Under the pieces are notes generated by a model. That model was given only the letters and a program-made list of their open reading frames with translations, made no database searches and had not been told where the DNA came from. 64,000 bases of DNA, taken from assembly GCF_016481275.1 (NCBI RefSeq), contig NZ_JAEMNW010000001.1, forward strand, positions 1-64,000, read 5' to 3'. Made by a program: the position numbers and the translations under genes. This document shows positions 1 through 16,595 of this stretch, piece after piece. Source of the DNA: Antrihabitans auranticaus (GTDB lineage: Bacteria > Actinomycetota > Actinomycetes > Mycobacteriales > Mycobacteriaceae). How positions within the stretch are numbered: the stretch's first letter is position 1; each line of letters opens with the position of its first letter.

Positions 1-173
1 CATTATGACTAGCAAACCACCCTCCCCCTGACAGGGATGAAAGAAGAAGGATGATCAAAACCAAACAAAAAACATTTGGCACTGACATTCATCGACACAC
101 TGTTGAGTTCTCAAAGAACACGCGCACACCAGTTACCTCGGAACTTTCCGGGGGATTCTGGGGCAACCGTTCC
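1..173 (-). promoter_or_regulatory. rRNA operon leader with boxA-type antitermination element
   Basis: Read on the minus strand, this is the transcribed leader of a ribosomal RNA operon whose 16S gene starts to the left of the window. Positions 101-120 read TGTTCTTTGAGAACTCAACA on the minus strand, the motif typically found a short way upstream of 16S in Rhodococcus and mycobacteria, where it serves as a boxA/NusB-type antitermination and RNase processing region. AT-rich sequence follows (positions 55-85). No protein-coding gene is convincing here; a short plus-strand open frame over it is a shadow. Confidence 0.8.
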
Positions 174-202
174 ATCTTAGCCTATCCGGTCCCCGCCGTC
201 AA
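174..202 (-). promoter_or_regulatory. rRNA operon promoter, proximal (P2)
   Basis: On the minus strand, -35 TTGACG (197-202) and -10 TAAGAT (174-179) are separated by exactly 17 bp. This close match to the housekeeping sigma consensus sits about 55 bp upstream of the boxA element, as expected for the promoter nearest to 16S. Confidence 0.75.
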
Positions 203-363
203 AGCCGGGTTCCATCTGAGCCAGTTCGAAGCAAGCGATCCTAGGACCTCTGTACTTCTTGATTGTGGCCTAAGCGCTCAACCGTCCAACCTCGTGTCCC
301 GTGAACCTTGCGGCTCTGGCCTCTCGGCTCCGGGTCGGTGTCCGTGTCGCTCTGACTTGAAGA

Positions 364-392
364 AAGTTACGTGAACAAGAACACCACGTCAA
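364..392 (-). promoter_or_regulatory. rRNA operon promoter, distal (P1)
   Basis: On the minus strand, -35 TTGACG (387-392) and -10 TAACTT (364-369) are spaced 17 bp apart. It lies 190 bp upstream of P2, giving the rRNA operon tandem promoters. The stretch from here to the tyrS stop (393-482) contains no other gene that I can support. Confidence 0.7.
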
Positions 393-482
393 ATCGCCTG
401 GTCGGGGGACTTTCGCACGGTAAAACCGCAGGTCGGTCAGCGCCATTCACCGGGAGTTCACTGCGAATTACAACAATGTGAT

Positions 483-1754
483 TCAGACCACCGACTGGAC
501 GCCCGCAAAGTTGCGTTTGCCGCGACGAATCACCAGCCAGCGACCGTGCAGGAAGTCCGCCGTCGACGGAGTCCAGGTTTCGTCGTTGATCCGCTCGTTG
601 TTCACCGACGCTCCGCCCTCCTTGACGGTTCTCCGCGCAGCGCCTTTGCTCTCGCACAGTCCGCTCAGAACCAGCAGATCGACGATCGAACTCGGGTCGT
701 CGGCGCGTAGTTCGGCAACCGCGGCCTCACGCAGTGCGGCTGCAAGGGTCGACTCGTCCAGATCGTCCAGTGCGGCCCGGCCGAACAACGCCTGGCTCGC
801 AAGTTCGACCGCTCGCGTGTTCTGCTCGCCGTGGACGAGCGTTGTCATCTCGGCCGCGAGGCGACGTTGCGCCTCCCTGGCGTGTGGGCGTTCGACCGTT
901 GCGGTCTCGAGTTCGGCCAGTTCCTCGGCCGACAGGAATGTGAACCACCGGAGGTAACGAACTACGTCGGCATCACCGGTGTTCACGAAGTACTGATACC
1001 AGGCGTAGGGGCTGGTCATCGTCGGGTCGAGCCACAGGCTGCCGCCACCCGTCGACTTACCGAACTTCTTCCCGTCCGCCGAAGTGACCAGGGGCAGCGT
1101 CAGCGCATGCACCGACTCGCTGTCGACCCGGCGGTTCAGCTCAACGCCGGCGATGATGTTGCCCCACTGATCCGAACCGCCGACCTGCAGCGTGCAGCCG
1201 AAATTGCGCCGCAGATGCAGAAAGTCGTTGGCCTGCAACAACATGTAGCTGAACTCGGTGTACGACATGCCCTCGCCTTCGAGCCGTCGCTTGACGGTCT
1301 CGCGCGACAGCATGACGTTCACCGAGAAGTGCTTTCCGATGTCGCGCAGGAAATCGATCGCCGTCAGCGGGCCCGTCCAATCGAGGTTGTCGACGATCAC
1401 CGCGCCAGTTGGCGAGTCGTCGATATCAACGAACCGCTCCAGTTGAGAACGAATCCGAGCAGCCCAGTCCGAAACCGTGTCTGCTGAGTTCATGGTGCGT
1501 TCGCCGACGTCACGCGGATCACCGATCAGTCCGGTCGCGCCGCCCGCCAACACGATCGGCCGATGTCCTGCGAGCTGGAATCGGCGCAGCGCAAGCAACG
1601 GAACCAGGTGTCCCGCATGCAAACTCGGTCCCGTCGGATCGAAACCCGAGTACAAGGTGACCGCTCCCCCGTCGACCGCGGTGCGCAGCGCTTGCAGGTC
1701 GGTAGATTGCGCAAGAAGTCCGCGCCAGGTCAGTTCGTCGACGATGTTGGTCAC
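483..1754 (-). CDS. tyrS: tyrosyl-tRNA synthetase
   Basis: Charges tRNA-Tyr with tyrosine in the cytoplasm. The 423-residue product has the class I HIGH-type motif as [10 protein letters not shown] near the N-terminus, the KMSKS-type loop as [10 protein letters not shown], and a C-terminal S4-like RNA-binding domain with [11 protein letters not shown]. Length matches the family. A longer upstream frame exists, but homology to the actinobacterial TyrS begins at the GTG at 1754, which overlaps the mpg stop as GTGA and implies translational coupling. It lies just upstream of, and is codirectional with, the rRNA operon, an arrangement conserved in related actinobacteria. Confidence 0.97.
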   Translation of the reverse strand: MTNIVDELTWRGLLAQSTDLQALRTAVDGGAVTLYSGFDPTGPSLHAGHLVPLLALRRFQLAGHRPIVLAGGATGLIGDPRDVGERTMNSADTVSDWAARIRSQLERFVDIDDSPTGAVIVDNLDWTGPLTAIDFLRDIGKHFSVNVMLSRETVKRRLEGEGMSYTEFSYMLLQANDFLHLRRNFGCTLQVGGSDQWGNIIAGVELNRRVDSESVHALTLPLVTSADGKKFGKSTGGGSLWLDPTMTSPYAWYQYFVNTGDADVVRYLRWFTFLSAEELAELETATVERPHAREAQRRLAAEMTTLVHGEQNTRAVELASQALFGRAALDDLDESTLAAALREAAVAELRADDPSSIVDLLVLSGLCESKGAARRTVKEGGASVNNERINDETWTPSTADFLHGRWLVIRRGKRNFAGVQSVV

Positions 1755-2377
1755 GACGTCGATCTTTCCGCATCGATGGGAGCCGGTGCACGGGGGTTTC
1801 TCCGGTAGGCCGACACCGCCGCCGATTCGGGTAGCCAGAGTCGCCACGGCCGATCCGGTGCCGTGCTGATGCCGACTCGCGGTCCGGACTGCCACCTGTC
1901 GACAGAGTCCAGTTCGAGGCGCGTCCTCGACCCTGCGTCGAAGAGCCGAGTCCCGTTGTCCGACAGATTTATTGCCAGGACCTTGCCCAGATTGCCGGGT
2001 CCACGGGCAAGGTCGGAGAAGCGACGAACCGCGGGCCTGCGCTGAGTCACGACGTCGATCCCTTCGACCACCTCCGCCGATCTCAGCAGTACTGCGCCGG
2101 CGATCCCGGGCGGTCCGCAGGTGACGTTCAAGCAGAAGTGCATGCCGTAACTCAGGTACACGTACAAGGTCCCCGCTTCACCGAACATCACCCGGTTTCG
2201 CGGCGTCGGCCCGCGATACGAGTGTGCGGCAGGGTCCGGCCACGGTCCTGCGGGATCGCCACCGTAGGCCTCGACTTCGACGATGCGAACTGCCACGTCG
2301 TCGACCGTCAAAGTTGCGCCCAGAATCCGGCTGGCAGCGGTCACCGGATCGACGTCCAACAGGGCTCCCAGCGTCAC
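1751..2377 (-). CDS. mpg: 3-methyladenine DNA glycosylase (Mpg/AAG family)
   Basis: Base-excision repair enzyme that removes alkylated purines such as 3-methyladenine. The roughly 208-residue protein carries the family signatures [34 protein letters not shown] and ARGPGNL, with the active-site glutamate in the first. I chose the GTG at 2377 because it gives the family's length and keeps the start out of the divergent promoter. The frame is also open to an ATG at 2452, but that codon lies inside the palindromic operator of the neighbouring ABC operon. Its stop overlaps the tyrS start, so the two genes form an operon. Homologue of M. tuberculosis Rv1688 in the same order. Confidence 0.92.
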   Translation of the reverse strand: MTLGALLDVDPVTAASRILGATLTVDDVAVRIVEVEAYGGDPAGPWPDPAAHSYRGPTPRNRVMFGEAGTLYVYLSYGMHFCLNVTCGPPGIAGAVLLRSAEVVEGIDVVTQRRPAVRRFSDLARGPGNLGKVLAINLSDNGTRLFDAGSRTRLELDSVDRWQSGPRVGISTAPDRPWRLWLPESAAVSAYRRNPRAPAPIDAERSTS

Positions 2378-2399
2378 ATATTCGATTGTGCCGCGCCTC

Positions 2400-2428
2400 T
2401 TGACCTGCGATTCATCAGGGTCTATAAA
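2400..2428 (+). promoter_or_regulatory. promoter of the ABC exporter operon
   Basis: TTGACC (2400-2405) and TATAAA (2423-2428) are separated by 17 bp on the plus strand, a strong housekeeping-type promoter 45 bp upstream of the ABC ATPase start. The predicted transcription start, near 2435, falls at the edge of the palindromes at 2437-2460. Confidence 0.65.
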
Positions 2429-2436
2429 TTCACTAC

Positions 2437-2460
2437 GTGATGAGTTCATCACCCGATGAA
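2437..2460. promoter_or_regulatory. palindromic operator, probable TetR binding site
   Basis: GTGATGAGTTCATCAC (2437-2452) is an inverted repeat with 7-bp arms around a 2-bp centre. An overlapping inverted repeat, TTCATC-accc-GATGAA, spans 2445-2460. A further TTCATCA half-site lies in the promoter spacer at 2411-2417. The position over the transcription start suggests repression by the TetR protein encoded as the third gene of the operon. The assignment is inferred from context. Confidence 0.55.
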
Positions 2461-2472
2461 TTGGAGCGGTAG

Positions 2473-3207
2473 ATGTCGAGATCCGTCGACGCGGACGCTA
2501 TTGCGATCCGGAATCTGAACGTGCAACGAGGCAAGAAGGCAGTGCTGCACGACGTCAGCCTGTCAGTTCCGCGTGGTTCCATCACGGGACTGCTCGGACC
2601 GTCCGGGTGCGGTAAGACCACCCTGATGCGCTGTGTCGTCGGCACACAAATCGTCGAATCAGGCGAGGTCACAGTGTTGGACCAGCCTGCGGGATCGGCA
2701 CCTCTACGATCCCAGGTCGGATATGTAACCCAGTCCCCCAGCATCTACTCCGACCTGACCGTGCGCGACAACGTCGCGTACTTCGGCGCTTTCTACCGTA
2801 AGACCTCCGCAGACGTCTCGGCTGCGATCGATTCGGTCGGTCTGACCGAACACGCAAAGCACCGCGGCGACGAACTGTCCGGCGGTCAACGCACTCGAGT
2901 TTCGCTCGCATGCGCGCTGGTTGCAGACCCCGCACTGCTCGTGCTGGACGAACCCACGGTCGGCCTCGATCCTGTCCTTCGAGTCGAACTTTGGGACCGC
3001 TTCGCCGCGCTCGCTGCCAAAGGCACAACACTGCTCGTGTCGAGTCACGTCATGGATGAAGCCGAACACTGCGACCAGCTGCTTCTGATGCGTGACGGCA
3101 AGCTGCTCGCCGAACTTCCGCCCGACGAACTCCGCGCCCGAACCGGCGAAACCAGTTTGGAGAACGCCTTCCTCTCCCTCATCAGAAGTGCAGGAGCGCC
3201 GACATGA
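2473..3207 (+). CDS. ABC transporter ATP-binding protein (drug-export type)
   Basis: Cytoplasmic ATPase subunit of an ABC-2 exporter, homologous to Rv1687c by content and position. The 244-residue protein has Walker A GPSGCGKTT near residues 42-50, the signature LSGGQRTRVSLA, Walker B LLVLDEPTVGLD and the H-loop SSHVMDEAEHC. A GGAG ribosome-binding site lies 7 bp before the ATG. It is first in a three-gene operon with the permease (ATGA overlap) and a TetR regulator. The substrate is unknown; regulator-linked ABC-2 pairs of this kind often export antibiotics or other toxic molecules, which is inference here. Confidence 0.92.
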   Translation: MSRSVDADAIAIRNLNVQRGKKAVLHDVSLSVPRGSITGLLGPSGCGKTTLMRCVVGTQIVESGEVTVLDQPAGSAPLRSQVGYVTQSPSIYSDLTVRDNVAYFGAFYRKTSADVSAAIDSVGLTEHAKHRGDELSGGQRTRVSLACALVADPALLVLDEPTVGLDPVLRVELWDRFAALAAKGTTLLVSSHVMDEAEHCDQLLLMRDGKLLAELPPDELRARTGETSLENAFLSLIRSAGAPT

Positions 3208-3959
3208 ACGCGAGTGCCTACGCCGCAACGACGATTCGAATCCTCAAGCAGCTCAGGGCAGATCACCGAACGGTAGCTATGATCGTCGTCGTTCCCGCCG
3301 TCCTGATGACGCTGCTCTACTTCATCTATCAGGATTACCCGACCCTGCCGGGCCAGCCGTCGCTGTTCGACCGCGTCGGGATCAGCATGCTCGGAATCCT
3401 CCCGTTCATCGTGATGTTCCTGATTACCGCGATCGCGATGCAGCGCGAGCGCACCTCCGGAACGCTCGAACGACTGATGACGACACCGGTGTCGAAGCTC
3501 GACCTGCTCGGCGGATACGGAAGCGCATTCTCAGTCGCCGCGGCCGTACAGGCAGCCTTTGCCTGCGCTGTGAGCTTCGGCCTGCTCGGTCTCCAGATCA
3601 AGGGCGGAATCAGCCTGGTCATTCTTGTTGCAATGGTCGATGCCGTGCTCGGCGTGGCACTCGGTCTTCTCGCAAGTGCTTTCGCCCGCACCGAGTTTCA
3701 GGCCGTGCAGTTCATGCCGCTGGTCGTCGCGCCGCAAATCTTCCTGTGCGGATTGCTGGTTCCACGAAGCCAGCTGCCGGGCTGGCTCGAGGCGATCAGT
3801 AACTTCATGCCGCTGAGTTACGCCGTCGACGCGCTGAACGAAGTTTCCGTGCACACGACCGCAACAGGGCTGATGTGGCGTGACCTCATGGTGGTGGCGG
3901 CGTTCGCAGTGGTGGCCCTGTGCCTCGGGGCGGCAACTCTCCGACGGCGGACCCCCTAA
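3204..3959 (+). CDS. ABC-2 type transporter permease
   Basis: Integral membrane partner of the preceding ATPase, homologous to Rv1686c. The 251-residue protein has about six hydrophobic segments, the first near residues 23-45 and the last near the C-terminus, and the ABC-2 family motif ERTSGTLERLMTTPVS after the second segment. Its start overlaps the ATPase stop as ATGA, which fits equimolar translation. One dimeric ATPase with this permease should form a complete exporter. Substrate not determinable from sequence. Confidence 0.9.
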   Translation: MNASAYAATTIRILKQLRADHRTVAMIVVVPAVLMTLLYFIYQDYPTLPGQPSLFDRVGISMLGILPFIVMFLITAIAMQRERTSGTLERLMTTPVSKLDLLGGYGSAFSVAAAVQAAFACAVSFGLLGLQIKGGISLVILVAMVDAVLGVALGLLASAFARTEFQAVQFMPLVVAPQIFLCGLLVPRSQLPGWLEAISNFMPLSYAVDALNEVSVHTTATGLMWRDLMVVAAFAVVALCLGAATLRRRTP

Positions 3960-3960
3960 C

Positions 3961-4575
3961 GTGAGCAAACCAGCAGGACAGCAGGACGGCGGCCGCACCG
4001 GTCGCCGTCCAGGACAGTCCGGGACGCGGGAAGCAATTCTCGACGCTGCGCGCCACCGGTTCGCGCAAGTCGGCTTCGACAAGGCCTCGATCAGGTCGAT
4101 CGCCGCCGAAGCTGGAGTCGACTCCGCGCTGGTCCACCACTATTTCGGGACGAAACAGGACCTGTTCGTCGCAGTCGTCGCGCTACCCGTCGATCCCGTA
4201 ATCGTGCTGGGCCCCCTGAACGCGGCACCTATCGATCGGCTCGGCGAACAGATCATTCGCACCGTTGTCGGGGCATGGGATTCGCCCGCCGGAGTCGGTG
4301 TTCTCGCAGCGTTTCGCGGAGTTATCGCGGGCGCCGATCCGACGCTGATCCGCACGTTTCTCGTTGAGATTGCGCTCAAGGACGTGCGCGTCCGCGTCGA
4401 CGTTCCGAAGGGGTCCGGCGATAAGCGGATTGCGCTCGTTGCGTCGCAGATGTTCGGGTTGCTTGCCGCACGCAAAATCATCGAGATCGAACCCATCGCT
4501 TCGATGTCTCTCGACGAGTTGGTGCCGTTGGTGGCGCCGACGCTGCAGCGCTACCTCACCGGCGATCTCCCCTAG
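3961..4575 (+). CDS. TetR family transcriptional regulator
   Basis: Predicted repressor of its own operon, homologous to Rv1685c. The 204-residue protein has an N-terminal helix-turn-helix, SIRSIAAEAGVDSALVHHYF, typical of TetR, followed by a helical ligand-binding domain. I chose the GTG at 3961, one base after the permease stop. The frame extends upstream to an ATG inside the permease gene, but that adds residues unlike TetR proteins. The operator candidate is the palindrome at 2437-2460. The gene ends tail-to-tail with the Trm112-like gene, overlapping by 4 bp. Confidence 0.88.
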   Translation: MSKPAGQQDGGRTGRRPGQSGTREAILDAARHRFAQVGFDKASIRSIAAEAGVDSALVHHYFGTKQDLFVAVVALPVDPVIVLGPLNAAPIDRLGEQIIRTVVGAWDSPAGVGVLAAFRGVIAGADPTLIRTFLVEIALKDVRVRVDVPKGSGDKRIALVASQMFGLLAARKIIEIEPIASMSLDELVPLVAPTLQRYLTGDLP

Positions 4576-4823
4576 TTCTCTTCGCCATCCAGCTTCGGGG
4601 CTTCGATGCCGGCGGAGACAAGGCGTTCGTGCTCGGCGTCGTCGGCGACGTCACGAGCATCATCGATCAGCAGCACCGGGATGCCGTTGTCGATCGGGTA
4701 CGCCCGTCGCAGCCGCGGGTTGTAAAAGATGTTCTCCGCCTTGACCAGCAGCAACGGACCATGGTCCTGCGGGCAGGCGAGGATGCTGTGCAGGGTCGGA
4801 TCGAGCACGAATTCTGTCTCCAC
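4572..4823 (-). CDS. Trm112-like small protein
   Basis: 83-residue protein of the Trm112/UPF0434 type, homologous to Rv1684 by position. Family members are small beta-rich proteins, some of which activate methyltransferases. The region LHSILACPQDHGPLLL matches the family's LxxLxCPxCxGxL motif, but here the second cysteine is replaced, leaving one cysteine, so zinc binding is doubtful. It lies 15 bp downstream of the giant acyl-CoA synthetase gene and is probably cotranscribed with it. Role in this organism unknown. Confidence 0.8.
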   Translation of the reverse strand: METEFVLDPTLHSILACPQDHGPLLLVKAENIFYNPRLRRAYPIDNGIPVLLIDDARDVADDAEHERLVSAGIEAPKLDGEEN

Positions 4824-4838
4824 GGCAGCGACGCTACG

Positions 4839-7814
4839 CTAGCTCGCCGAGTCGGTCGGGAACAGCCTCGAGGCAACCTCTTCGGTGAGTTCCTTGTAGA
4901 TGCCGTCGTGAACGTCGTAAATCCACGTCAACGGTCCGGGTTTCGGCAATCCTTCTGCCCGCAGAGCGAACGCGCCCGGCCGATACGACGAGCTCACCGG
5001 CAATTCGTCGACCACATGGACCAGGTCGGGGCGGTCCGATGGGAGCAGTTGGCGAAGTGCCCCCGACACAATGTCCGCAGTGATGGTCCTCCCCTGCTGC
5101 ACCGTGACGGCCCCGACCGCGAGTTCGTGACTCCCGACCGGAATGCCATATGCAACAGCAAGATCGACTTCCTGCACCTCGTCCAGAGTGTCGACGATCG
5201 GCTGCGTGTACACCGGACCGCGTGCGGACCTGACTACCGTCTTCTTCGCGTCCATCAGCCAGTAGTCGCCGTCCGCGTCACGCCGGAACAGGTTCTCCGT
5301 CGGGACCCATGCGTCGCCTTGCTCGAACACCCCGCGCATGACACCCTTGCCGACCTCGACACCGGTATTGACCCTGCCCATGAGGATGCCGACTTCGTCA
5401 TCGTCACACCGGCGCACAAGTCCCTCGGCGTCCTCCTGCAGTTTGCCCGCGATCGGGTCGAACGCCGCAAGTTCCACGCGTGCCGTGCCAGGAACGGGGC
5501 GACCCTTGCAACCGATCTTCGCGCCCGACACGTTCGCGAGGACGACATCGCCCTCAATGGACGCGTAGAACTCGAGAACTCGCGCCGGCTGGAACCGTTC
5601 GAGGGTCCGGTGCCACAGACCTACCGGCATACCCGAACCGATGAAAAGCCGGATCGGATGGTCTCGGCCCACAGGAATGCTGTCCGCATCGAGGATCTCG
5701 CGCAGCATGGTCCACGTGTAGGTCACCACCGTCACGCCATATCGGTGGACTTCCTCGCCGAACCGCTCTGGGTCCAGTCCGCGCGAGAGCGCGATGCGCG
5801 AACCGCCCGCGACCGCACCGCCGAGACTCACCAGCAGTCCAGACGAATGATGCAGCGGGGCAAGGCAGTACACGGTGTCCCGGCGATCGAGATCGGCTGC
5901 CGTAGCAGTACCGAATGCCGACAGGGCCCAGCGGTAGTTGGTGACCGGCTTGGTCTCCATCCGGCTCCCGGAACCGCTGAGCAGAACGAAGCCCAGCTCG
6001 CGAGCAAGCCCCGGGTTCGGGGTGTACCACGCGGGCAACCGCACCTGAGACGGATCGATCTGCTCGAGGTCGATGATGCCGTCGCCGACTTCGACGTCGA
6101 GTCCGCGGCTGTCACCGCCACCGAGGACGAGCACCTTGAGGCCCGTAGCAGCGGCGCTCTTGAGGTTGCCGGGGTCGCAGATCACCGTGTCGATTTCGGT
6201 GAGCTCGATGGCGGTCGCGAGGTCGCCGCCCGGTGGCAGTAGTACCGAGACCGCACCGAGGCGAGAGAGAGCGCCGATCGTGACGAACGCACTGGGACGG
6301 GTCTCCATAAGGACACCGACGTGCGCTGCGGGGCGAACGCCGACCTTGATCAGGCCCCGAACGACGTTGTCGATACGAGTGTTGACCGCGGCGTTCGTGT
6401 GAACGCGGTCGTCGAACAGGAAGCATTCGCCGATCGGCGCACGCCTGCCCTGTTCCGCGAGCAAACTGCCGAGCGAAATCCGGGTGTGGGGCTGAATCTG
6501 GCCGAGCCGAGCCAGACGCGGCAAGGCACGGGCCGCTTCGCCCGACAGATCGAGCGTCCCCCGCAAGGCATTGGTGGCAATCCCTGCTATGCCGCGGCCG
6601 AGACCCACGCTGACTTCGGCAACCGAGGCTGCCCGTTGCGCGACACGGCTGACGGCGGCTGCGGAATCCAGCGGCTCTTGCTCTTCTGTCATTTCGTGGA
6701 CCAGTTCGGGAATAGGTCCGAGATCTTCTTTCCAGAGAACCCACTCGCCCACCGTCGGCCACGTGAGTCTGGCAGCGGTGCCGCCAACCACCAGGCCGAA
6801 ATGTCCTGCACGCAAAGTAACTTCGGATACTTCGGCACGGGAGGCCGCTCGCTTGATGCCGCGGACCGCTCCTGGCTGGCCGATGTCGTCGACCTCGCCG
6901 ACGAACGACAGAATCGGGCACGTGACGTCGGAGAGCGACACGGTCTGATCGTTGACGACGAAACCGCCCGACATCATCCGGTTGTGGGCGACGACCTGCT
7001 TCAGGAGTTCCGCGATGGCCGGTCCGGACCACGGCACCCAGCCCTCGTTCATCAGGAAACGGCGCTGCTGCTCGCGTGGCAGCAGTGCTTCACGGTTGTG
7101 CAGCTGTCGAACGAAATCCCAGCGCGACTTGATCGTCTTGATCGGGTCGAGAAGCTGAAAGCCGGTGCGTGCCATCTGATCCGTGATCGCGAGCCGGTTG
7201 AACACATGGTCGGCCAAGAACTCGGCGCCCCGCGACACAACGTTCGCGGGCAGGTTCACGGGCAAGTTGTTGACAAGGTCGACCGGACTACCGAAGGTGA
7301 TGACGCTCGCCAGATCCTTCGAATGGCGATACGCGGCGGCTTGGTAGCAGAACATTCCACCCTGCGAGTAGCCACCGAGATGCACGTCGCGGCCGGTGTG
7401 CCGACGAACATCGGCGACGGCATCGCTCACCGCAACGACATGGTCGGTGAGGGTCCGCTCCCAGCCGCCTTCTTCGGTCGCCGGCGAGCCGAAGTCGACG
7501 ACCCACGGGTCGACGCCCGCCGCACGAAGGATTCCGACGGCACCGTCCTCTTGCGTCACGTCGTACACGTCAGCAGAGATCATCATCGGCGGCACCAGTA
7601 CGACCGGTGGCCGCGCGCCGAGCTCATCGTGCGGGAAATAGCGGCGCAGGCGGTACATCGGCTTGCGCTCGACGACCTCGAAAGGCGAAGAGGTAGCGCC
7701 CGTTTCGAGGCCGCCGAAGCGAAGAACCTCGAGTCCGTTCTGCGCTGTTGCGATAAGCCGCTGCAGCGGCCCACTCAACGACTCGGCGTTGATCTCAACC
7801 ACGTTCACTCCCAA
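4839..7814 (-). CDS. bifunctional PHA synthase-like hydrolase / acyl-CoA synthetase
   Basis: A 991-residue fusion, homologue of M. tuberculosis Rv1683 (annotated there as a lipase/long-chain acyl-CoA synthase). Residues about 45-390 form an alpha/beta-hydrolase domain of the PhaC type with the nucleophile elbow GGYSQGG (Ser150) and a late histidine in RAGHFG. Residues about 450-990 form an AMP-binding acyl-activating domain with a P-loop-like LLSGSGSRMETKPVTN and a C-terminal lysine-containing segment DAKKTVVRSARGPVYTQ. The pairing suggests that a fatty acid released or transferred by the hydrolase is activated by the synthetase, linked to storage lipid turnover; this is inference. It is upstream of, and likely cotranscribed with, the Trm112-like gene. 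Confidence 0.88.
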   Translation of the reverse strand: MGVNVVEINAESLSGPLQRLIATAQNGLEVLRFGGLETGATSSPFEVVERKPMYRLRRYFPHDELGARPPVVLVPPMMISADVYDVTQEDGAVGILRAAGVDPWVVDFGSPATEEGGWERTLTDHVVAVSDAVADVRRHTGRDVHLGGYSQGGMFCYQAAAYRHSKDLASVITFGSPVDLVNNLPVNLPANVVSRGAEFLADHVFNRLAITDQMARTGFQLLDPIKTIKSRWDFVRQLHNREALLPREQQRRFLMNEGWVPWSGPAIAELLKQVVAHNRMMSGGFVVNDQTVSLSDVTCPILSFVGEVDDIGQPGAVRGIKRAASRAEVSEVTLRAGHFGLVVGGTAARLTWPTVGEWVLWKEDLGPIPELVHEMTEEQEPLDSAAAVSRVAQRAASVAEVSVGLGRGIAGIATNALRGTLDLSGEAARALPRLARLGQIQPHTRISLGSLLAEQGRRAPIGECFLFDDRVHTNAAVNTRIDNVVRGLIKVGVRPAAHVGVLMETRPSAFVTIGALSRLGAVSVLLPPGGDLATAIELTEIDTVICDPGNLKSAAATGLKVLVLGGGDSRGLDVEVGDGIIDLEQIDPSQVRLPAWYTPNPGLARELGFVLLSGSGSRMETKPVTNYRWALSAFGTATAADLDRRDTVYCLAPLHHSSGLLVSLGGAVAGGSRIALSRGLDPERFGEEVHRYGVTVVTYTWTMLREILDADSIPVGRDHPIRLFIGSGMPVGLWHRTLERFQPARVLEFYASIEGDVVLANVSGAKIGCKGRPVPGTARVELAAFDPIAGKLQEDAEGLVRRCDDDEVGILMGRVNTGVEVGKGVMRGVFEQGDAWVPTENLFRRDADGDYWLMDAKKTVVRSARGPVYTQPIVDTLDEVQEVDLAVAYGIPVGSHELAVGAVTVQQGRTITADIVSGALRQLLPSDRPDLVHVVDELPVSSSYRPGAFALRAEGLPKPGPLTWIYDVHDGIYKELTEEVASRLFPTDSAS

Positions 7815-7868
7815 GCAACGTCCGGACTGCGTCTCGTTTTAGAGCTTCCCACATAGCCACGCGAGCGA

Positions 7869-7893
7869 CGGGTTCCCCAGCGAAACTGGGTCC
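7869..7893 (-). terminator. weak hairpin after argH
   Basis: Directly after the argH stop on the minus strand, CCCAG and CTGGG (7876-7880 and 7886-7890) form a short stem with a TTTCG loop. There is no clear U-tract, so termination activity is uncertain. The rest of the 79-bp gap to the next gene shows nothing else. Confidence 0.3.
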
Positions 7894-10520
<2,627 letters not shown>

Positions 10521-10562
10521 TGTTGTTGTGCTCCTTCTTCTTACGACGTGCGGTGGTGCCTG

Positions 10563-13163
<2,601 letters not shown>

Positions 13164-13167
<4 letters not shown>

Positions 13168-14050
13168 TGGACGCCGTCCCCTCGGGTCACCATCGTGCCG
13201 ATTCCTTCTCCCGTGAACATTTCGAGCAGAACCGAGTGCGGCACACGCCCGTCGATGACGTGCGCGGTCGGTACACCACCGAGCACCGCACGCAGGCAGG
13301 CTTCCATCTTCGGAACCATCCCGGCATCGAGACTCGGCAGGAGTGATTCCAATGCGGTGGAATCGATTTCGGATGTCAGCGAGCCCCGGTCGGGCCAGTT
13401 CGTATAGAGCCCTTCGACATCGGTGAGGACGATCAGCTTCTCTGCGCCGATCCCCTCGGCCAACGCCGCCGCGGCGGTGTCGGCATTGATGTTGTGGACG
13501 ATGCCGTCGGCGTCCGGTGCGATGGTGGACACGACCGGAATGCGCCCCGCGGCGATCAGGTCCAGCACAGCCGCCGGGTTGACAGTTGTGACATCGCCGA
13601 CGAGCCCGATATCGGTCGGCAGGCCGTCGACCTGAACAGTTCGCCGAGTGGCCGTGAACAGGTGCGCATCTTCACCCGAGATGCCGACCGCGTACGGTCC
13701 GTGCGCGTTGATCAACCCGACCAATTCACGGCCGACCTGACCGAACAAGACCATGCGCACAACGTCCATGACGTCCGGTGTGGTGACGCGGAACCCACCC
13801 TTGAACTCGCCCTGCATTCCGAGCCTTCGGAGCATTGCGCTGATCTGTGGTCCGCCGCCGTGGACCACCACGGGGTGTACGCCGATCGTCCGCAGAAACA
13901 CCATGTCCGCCGCAAAGGCCCGCTTGAGGTCGTCGTCGACCATCGCGTTGCCGCCATATTTGACGACGACGACCTTCCCCGTGAACTTCTGCAACCACGG
14001 CAGAGCCTCTGCGAGCACATGAGCCTTCTGTGTCGCGGTGAGCCCCTCGA

Positions 14051-14054
<4 letters not shown>
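13164..14054 (-). CDS. argB: acetylglutamate kinase
   Basis: Second step of arginine synthesis, usually feedback-inhibited by arginine. The 296-residue amino-acid kinase has [10 protein letters not shown], the phosphate-binding VVHGGGPQI, and [10 protein letters not shown]. The N-terminal helix ([20 protein letters not shown]) is of the type that links subunits in arginine-sensitive hexameric kinases, so allosteric control is likely. Overlaps argJ and argD by 4 bp each. Confidence 0.98.
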
Positions 14055-16379
<2,325 letters not shown>

Positions 16380-16595
16380 ATATGAAGTTGATCAGTCCCG
16401 ACGAGCGGGCCCGAAGGGCCACCACCGACCCGGTTGCGTATGCGCACAACGCAGGTGGCTGCGCGATCGCTTCTTCGACAGGCGACGGCTGCCGGTCCGC
16501 CCTGGACCGTTGGTCGATCCGCTCATGGTGGTGTGCGGTTGTCATGTGCCGTCTGCGACGCAGGCGGCCCGACTCCGCGCGTACTGTCGGGAACC

